Assembly: GCF_902833225.1 (NCBI RefSeq)
Contig: NZ_CADFEI010000014.1
Span: forward strand, 62,001-126,000
Length of the DNA: 64,000 nucleotides
DNA from: Burkholderia sp. BCC1644
Lineage (GTDB): Bacteria > Pseudomonadota > Gammaproteobacteria > Burkholderiales > Burkholderiaceae
Direction of reading: 5' to 3'
This document shows, piece after piece, positions 61,397-64,000 of the stretch (its first letter is position 1; the number at the start of each line of letters is the position of its first letter). Position numbers and translations under genes: made by a program. The notes under the pieces are model-generated. The model was not told the origin of the DNA and made no database searches. It worked only from the letters and a program-made list of their open reading frames with translations.

Positions 61397-62428
61397 TCAC
61401 CCCGCGCCGGTCGCCCATTTCAGCAACTGCGCGACCTCGCGGAAATGCTGCGCCTGGATCGTGCCGTTCTCGGGCGTCGTCTCGTACAGCGCCTGCGCGA
61501 GCCCGACGTTCGCGAGCGTCGGGCGCAACGCGTCGCGTGCGAGCCGCACGATCCGTTCGGCCGCGTCGCCCTCGCCGCGCGCGAGCACCCACGGCAGCGT
61601 GCCGATCCCGCCGTAATAGAGCGCGACCGCGACGCGCGGCGAATACACGACCACCGACGCGTAGCCGATTCGGTCGGGCAGCGACGCGAACTGCGCTTCG
61701 CGCGCGAGTTGCCGGCGCTTCGCCTCGATGTGCGGATCGCCTTCGTCCTCCTTGTGCTCGCGCCGCACTTCGTCGATCGACATCTTCATCTTCTGGTTGA
61801 ACTCGTGCCGCTGGTGCACGATGTCGATCAGCGCCATCACGATGTAGATCAGCGCGGCCCAGCCGAACAGCATCATCAGCAGCTTCACGATCAGCGCGAG
61901 GATCGAAGCCGGCCGGGTGAAACCCGACTGCACCGCCGGGTCGAGCGACTCGACGATCAGCCAGCCGAGCGTCGCAACCAGCAGCGCCGTCTTCAGCAGC
62001 ATCTTCGCGAGATTGACGAGGTTGCGCAGCGACCACAGGTTCTTCATCCCCTCGGCCGGATTGAGCCGCGACAGCTGCGGCACGAGGCGGCTCCACGCCA
62101 TCACGCCGCCCACCTGCACGAAGCCCGCGAGCAGGCCCGCCAGCAGCCCGGCCGCGACGATCTGCGCGGACAGCGTCACCCAGTCGCGCGCGGCGCCGTC
62201 GATCAGCACCGCGATCCGCGCGGACGGATCGGCCGCGCCGGCCGCGTCGAACACGAGCCGGAACAGCGCCTGCAGCCGCGCGAACAGCGAACCGATGCCC
62301 ACCGCGAGCGCAACGCACACGCCGACGAAGAACGCCGACGAAATCGTTTCCGCGCTCTTCGGCACATCGCCTTTCTCGCGCGCCTCGCGCAGGCGCTTCG
62401 CGGTCGGCTTCTGGTCCTTTTCGGCCAT
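61397..62428 (-). CDS. sctU: Type III secretion switch protein SctU, lacking the NPTH site
   Basis: 343 residues. An N-terminal KDQKPTAKRLREAREKGDVPKS and four membrane helices, then the cytoplasmic domain (MKMSIDEVRREHKEDEGDPHIEAKRRQ). SctU/FlhB proteins normally self-cleave at NPTH (VVVTNPTHxAVAL) to change substrate class. Here the same place reads VVVYSPRVAVAL (259-270): Asn is Ser, Thr is Arg and His is absent. The surrounding strand is conserved, so this is a real substitution and not a frameshift. The gene follows sctT on the minus strand (16 bases apart). Confidence 0.95.
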   Translation of the reverse strand: MAEKDQKPTAKRLREAREKGDVPKSAETISSAFFVGVCVALAVGIGSLFARLQALFRLVFDAAGAADPSARIAVLIDGAARDWVTLSAQIVAAGLLAGLLAGFVQVGGVMAWSRLVPQLSRLNPAEGMKNLWSLRNLVNLAKMLLKTALLVATLGWLIVESLDPAVQSGFTRPASILALIVKLLMMLFGWAALIYIVMALIDIVHQRHEFNQKMKMSIDEVRREHKEDEGDPHIEAKRRQLAREAQFASLPDRIGYASVVVYSPRVAVALYYGGIGTLPWVLARGEGDAAERIVRLARDALRPTLANVGLAQALYETTPENGTIQAQHFREVAQLLKWATGAG

Positions 62429-62444
62429 GTCGGCTCCCGCGCGC

Positions 62445-63254
62445 TCAGCCGCCGCCGTGCGCGGCGAACAGCGCGCGCAGCAGCGCCATCAGCCCGCTGT
62501 CGGGGCTCAGCAGCGAATGCAGCGACGCATACACCACCGGCAGGAACAGCATCATCATCAGCAACGCGAGCGCGCTCTTCAGCGGTTGCGAGAACACGAA
62601 GATGTTGAGCTGCGGCACCGCGCGCCCGACGAGGCCGATGCCGAGCTCGACGAGGACCAGCACGATCGTCACCGGCGCGGCGAGCTTCACCATCCATTCG
62701 AAGATCGTGTCGGTCTGCCGCACGATGAAGGTCTGCAGCATCGACGAGAAATCGGGGCCGAGCGAGCCGATCGGCCACCACGCGTACGACTGCGCGAACA
62801 GTTGCACGAGCACCTGCAGGCCGCCCGCCGTGACGAACAGCGCGATCGCGACGAAATTGAGGAATCCCGACGTCGGGCCGCCCTCGTGCCCGCCCATCGG
62901 ATCGAAGAACGCGGCGCTGCCGCTGCCGGTCTGGAAGTCGATCAGGTAGCCGACGCCCTGGATCGCGAACAGCACCGCGCTGAATGCGCCCGCGAGCAGC
63001 ATGCCGACCACCGCTTCCTTCGCGACGAGCAGGCACCACATCAGGAACGGCAGCGCGGCCACCTGCGCGGAATCGATCGCCGGCGCGACGAACGCGGCGA
63101 TCACGACGGCGATCCCGTTGCGCACGAGGCCCGTGATGATCTGCTCGTTGAACACCGGCACGACGAACATGATCGGCAACAGGCGCGGCATCACGTAGAG
63201 CAGCGGCCGCAGCGTGCCCGCGACGTCGTTGAATCCCGCGGCCTGGTCTAGCAT
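62445..63254 (-). CDS. sctT: Type III secretion export-gate protein SctT
   Basis: 269 residues, FliR-family membrane protein of the export gate. About six hydrophobic helices are present. Typical segments are RLLPIMFVVPVFNEQIITGLVRNGI, LLVAKEAVVGMLLAGAFSAVLFAIQGVGYLIDFQTGSG, FDPMGGHEGGPTSGFLNFVAIALFVTAGG and NIFVFSQPLKSALALLMMMLF. The start overlaps the end of sctO by 7 bases. It is transcribed with sctU and, upstream, sctO and a probable sctN. Confidence 0.95.
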   Translation of the reverse strand: MLDQAAGFNDVAGTLRPLLYVMPRLLPIMFVVPVFNEQIITGLVRNGIAVVIAAFVAPAIDSAQVAALPFLMWCLLVAKEAVVGMLLAGAFSAVLFAIQGVGYLIDFQTGSGSAAFFDPMGGHEGGPTSGFLNFVAIALFVTAGGLQVLVQLFAQSYAWWPIGSLGPDFSSMLQTFIVRQTDTIFEWMVKLAAPVTIVLVLVELGIGLVGRAVPQLNIFVFSQPLKSALALLMMMLFLPVVYASLHSLLSPDSGLMALLRALFAAHGGG

Positions 63255-63916
63255 CGGCGCTCCGCGACGGCGGGTGGAGCGGGATCGTCGGCGTGGCTGG
63301 AGGTGCCGGGTTCAGTGCCGGCGTCAGTGCCCGCCGCGGCGTCGGTCATCTCCGCATCGAACGCGGCGGCCGCTTCCGGCTGCGCGACGGCATGGGCGGC
63401 TGCATCGCCCGCACCGGCCGCCCACGCGCCGGCCGTCGCGAAACGCCGCACGGCGTAGCCGTCCGCGACTTCGTCGGCGTCGCGCTCGACCCGCGCGGCG
63501 CGTGCATGCAGCGCCTTCTCGCCGGCCTTCTCGAGCTTGTCCTCGGCGGCCTTCGCCTTGCGCGCGGCGCGCTGCAGGTCGGCCAGCGTCGCCTCGTGGC
63601 CGCGATGTACGTGCGCTGCCTCGTTCACCGATGCGTTCGCGCTGCCGATGTGGCGGTCGAACGTGCGCGTGTCAGCCGCCGCGTCCTGCAGCGCGCGTGC
63701 CTCGCGCACATCGTCGGCGAGCCGCGTCTGGATCGCGGCCTTCGCGGCGACCTGCTGCGCGAGCTGCGCATGGGCGGCATCGAGCGCGCGGCGGCTCTGC
63801 GCGGCGATGCCCTGCTGGCGCGCGGCCGCGACGCGGGCGATCTGGCTGCGCATCTCGCGCACGCGCTTCAGGCGCGCGAGCGTCGCGAGCACGAGGCGGT
63901 CGTCGGCTTCAGACAT
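63248..63916 (-). CDS. sctO: Type III secretion stalk protein SctO (coiled-coil)
   Basis: 222 residues. About residues 1-150 form an uninterrupted Ala/Arg/Glu-rich alpha-helical coiled coil (LARLKRVREMRSQIARVAAARQQ, DLQRAARKAKAAEDKLEKAGEKALHARAARVERDADEVADG). The C-terminal ~65 residues are an Ala/Asp/Pro-rich tail. SctO is the central stalk linking the ATPase SctN to the export gate, and it is always a poorly conserved coiled coil, so position counts: it lies directly after a probable sctN end and before sctT. The tail makes it longer than typical SctO (~150 residues); it could include a remnant of SctP, which is missing. Confidence 0.7.
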   Translation of the reverse strand: MSEADDRLVLATLARLKRVREMRSQIARVAAARQQGIAAQSRRALDAAHAQLAQQVAAKAAIQTRLADDVREARALQDAAADTRTFDRHIGSANASVNEAAHVHRGHEATLADLQRAARKAKAAEDKLEKAGEKALHARAARVERDADEVADGYAVRRFATAGAWAAGAGDAAAHAVAQPEAAAAFDAEMTDAAAGTDAGTEPGTSSHADDPAPPAVAERRC

Positions 63917-64000
63917 GATCGTTCGCGAGCTTCATCAGCTTCGCGAGCTGCGCGTCGAAACGCACGTCCTCGGTCGACGCCTGCGCGCAGAACGCACCGA
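63909..64000 (-). CDS. C-terminal end of a probable SctN ATPase (truncated by window edge)
   Basis: The last ~30 codons of a minus-strand gene whose start lies beyond the window, ending FDAQLAKLMKLANDHV. Its stop overlaps the sctO start by 8 bases. SctN is expected here from T3SS gene order, and the helical end fits its C-terminal domain, but too little is visible to prove it. Confidence 0.45.
   Translation of the reverse strand, partial: GAFCAQASTEDVRFDAQLAKLMKLANDHV

Overview
The base composition (high GC, strong GC3 bias), gene content and the type III secretion (T3SS) genes all point to Burkholderia, most likely the B. cepacia complex, and to a secondary replicon rather than the core chromosome. 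This is an inference from gene families; no rRNA or other taxonomic marker is present. No tRNA, rRNA, CRISPR array, IS element or phage integrase was seen.

Layout. 1-2.7 kb: end of an AraC regulator, an EamA exporter, a small membrane protein and an entericidin. 2.9-4.2 kb: an aspartate carbamoyltransferase carrying an extra N-terminal helix-turn-helix-like domain, with a perfect palindrome across its promoter. 4.3-9.7 kb: a siderophore uptake operon (TonB receptor, Sel1 protein, PiuC-type dioxygenase) flanked by two PIN-toxin modules. 9.9-11.6 kb: a VanX-like dipeptidase, a MobA-like nucleotidyltransferase and a small disordered protein. 11.7-19.8 kb: a polyol catabolic operon (SDR, FGGY kinase, EltD-like dehydrogenase, ABC importer) with its AraC regulator. 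20-24.8 kb: a PanE-like reductase, a chemoreceptor, an orphan LuxR regulator and two uncharacterised genes.

25-38.6 kb is the most unusual part. A VpsR/BerB-type sigma-54 activator lies beside five genes for exported proteins, four of them of strongly biased composition. Next comes a 1.9 kb AT-rich regulatory gap holding two divergent, near-identical sigma-54 promoters. Each promoter has a 102-nt leader ending in the same 21 bases and a short start-codon ORF. The rightward promoter faces a compact exopolysaccharide operon: UDP-glucuronate decarboxylase, GalE, UDP-glucose dehydrogenase, and a membrane polysaccharide synthase fused to a GH26-type glycosidase. I read this as a candidate undescribed matrix system: one regulator controlling a polymer and secreted proteins. 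The regulatory link is inferred from proximity and promoter type.

38.7-43.3 kb: a HigB/HigA-like module with a promoter so close to the ATG that its mRNA should be leaderless, then an AraC regulator divergent from a molybdenum hydroxylase pair (IorAB-like) with textbook AraC direct repeats between them. 43.5-64 kb: part of a T3SS locus. It holds a receiverless winged-helix regulator, SctQ, SctR, a VirB1-like transglycosylase and a 3,904-residue protein. That protein has two HExxH metallopeptidase-like modules, a kinase-like insert, membrane segments and a terminal LysM-like domain. Facing these on the minus strand are an asparagine synthetase, SctU lacking the NPTH autocleavage motif, SctT, SctO and the end of a probable SctN. 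SctS, SctV, SctJ, SctC and SctP are not in the window.
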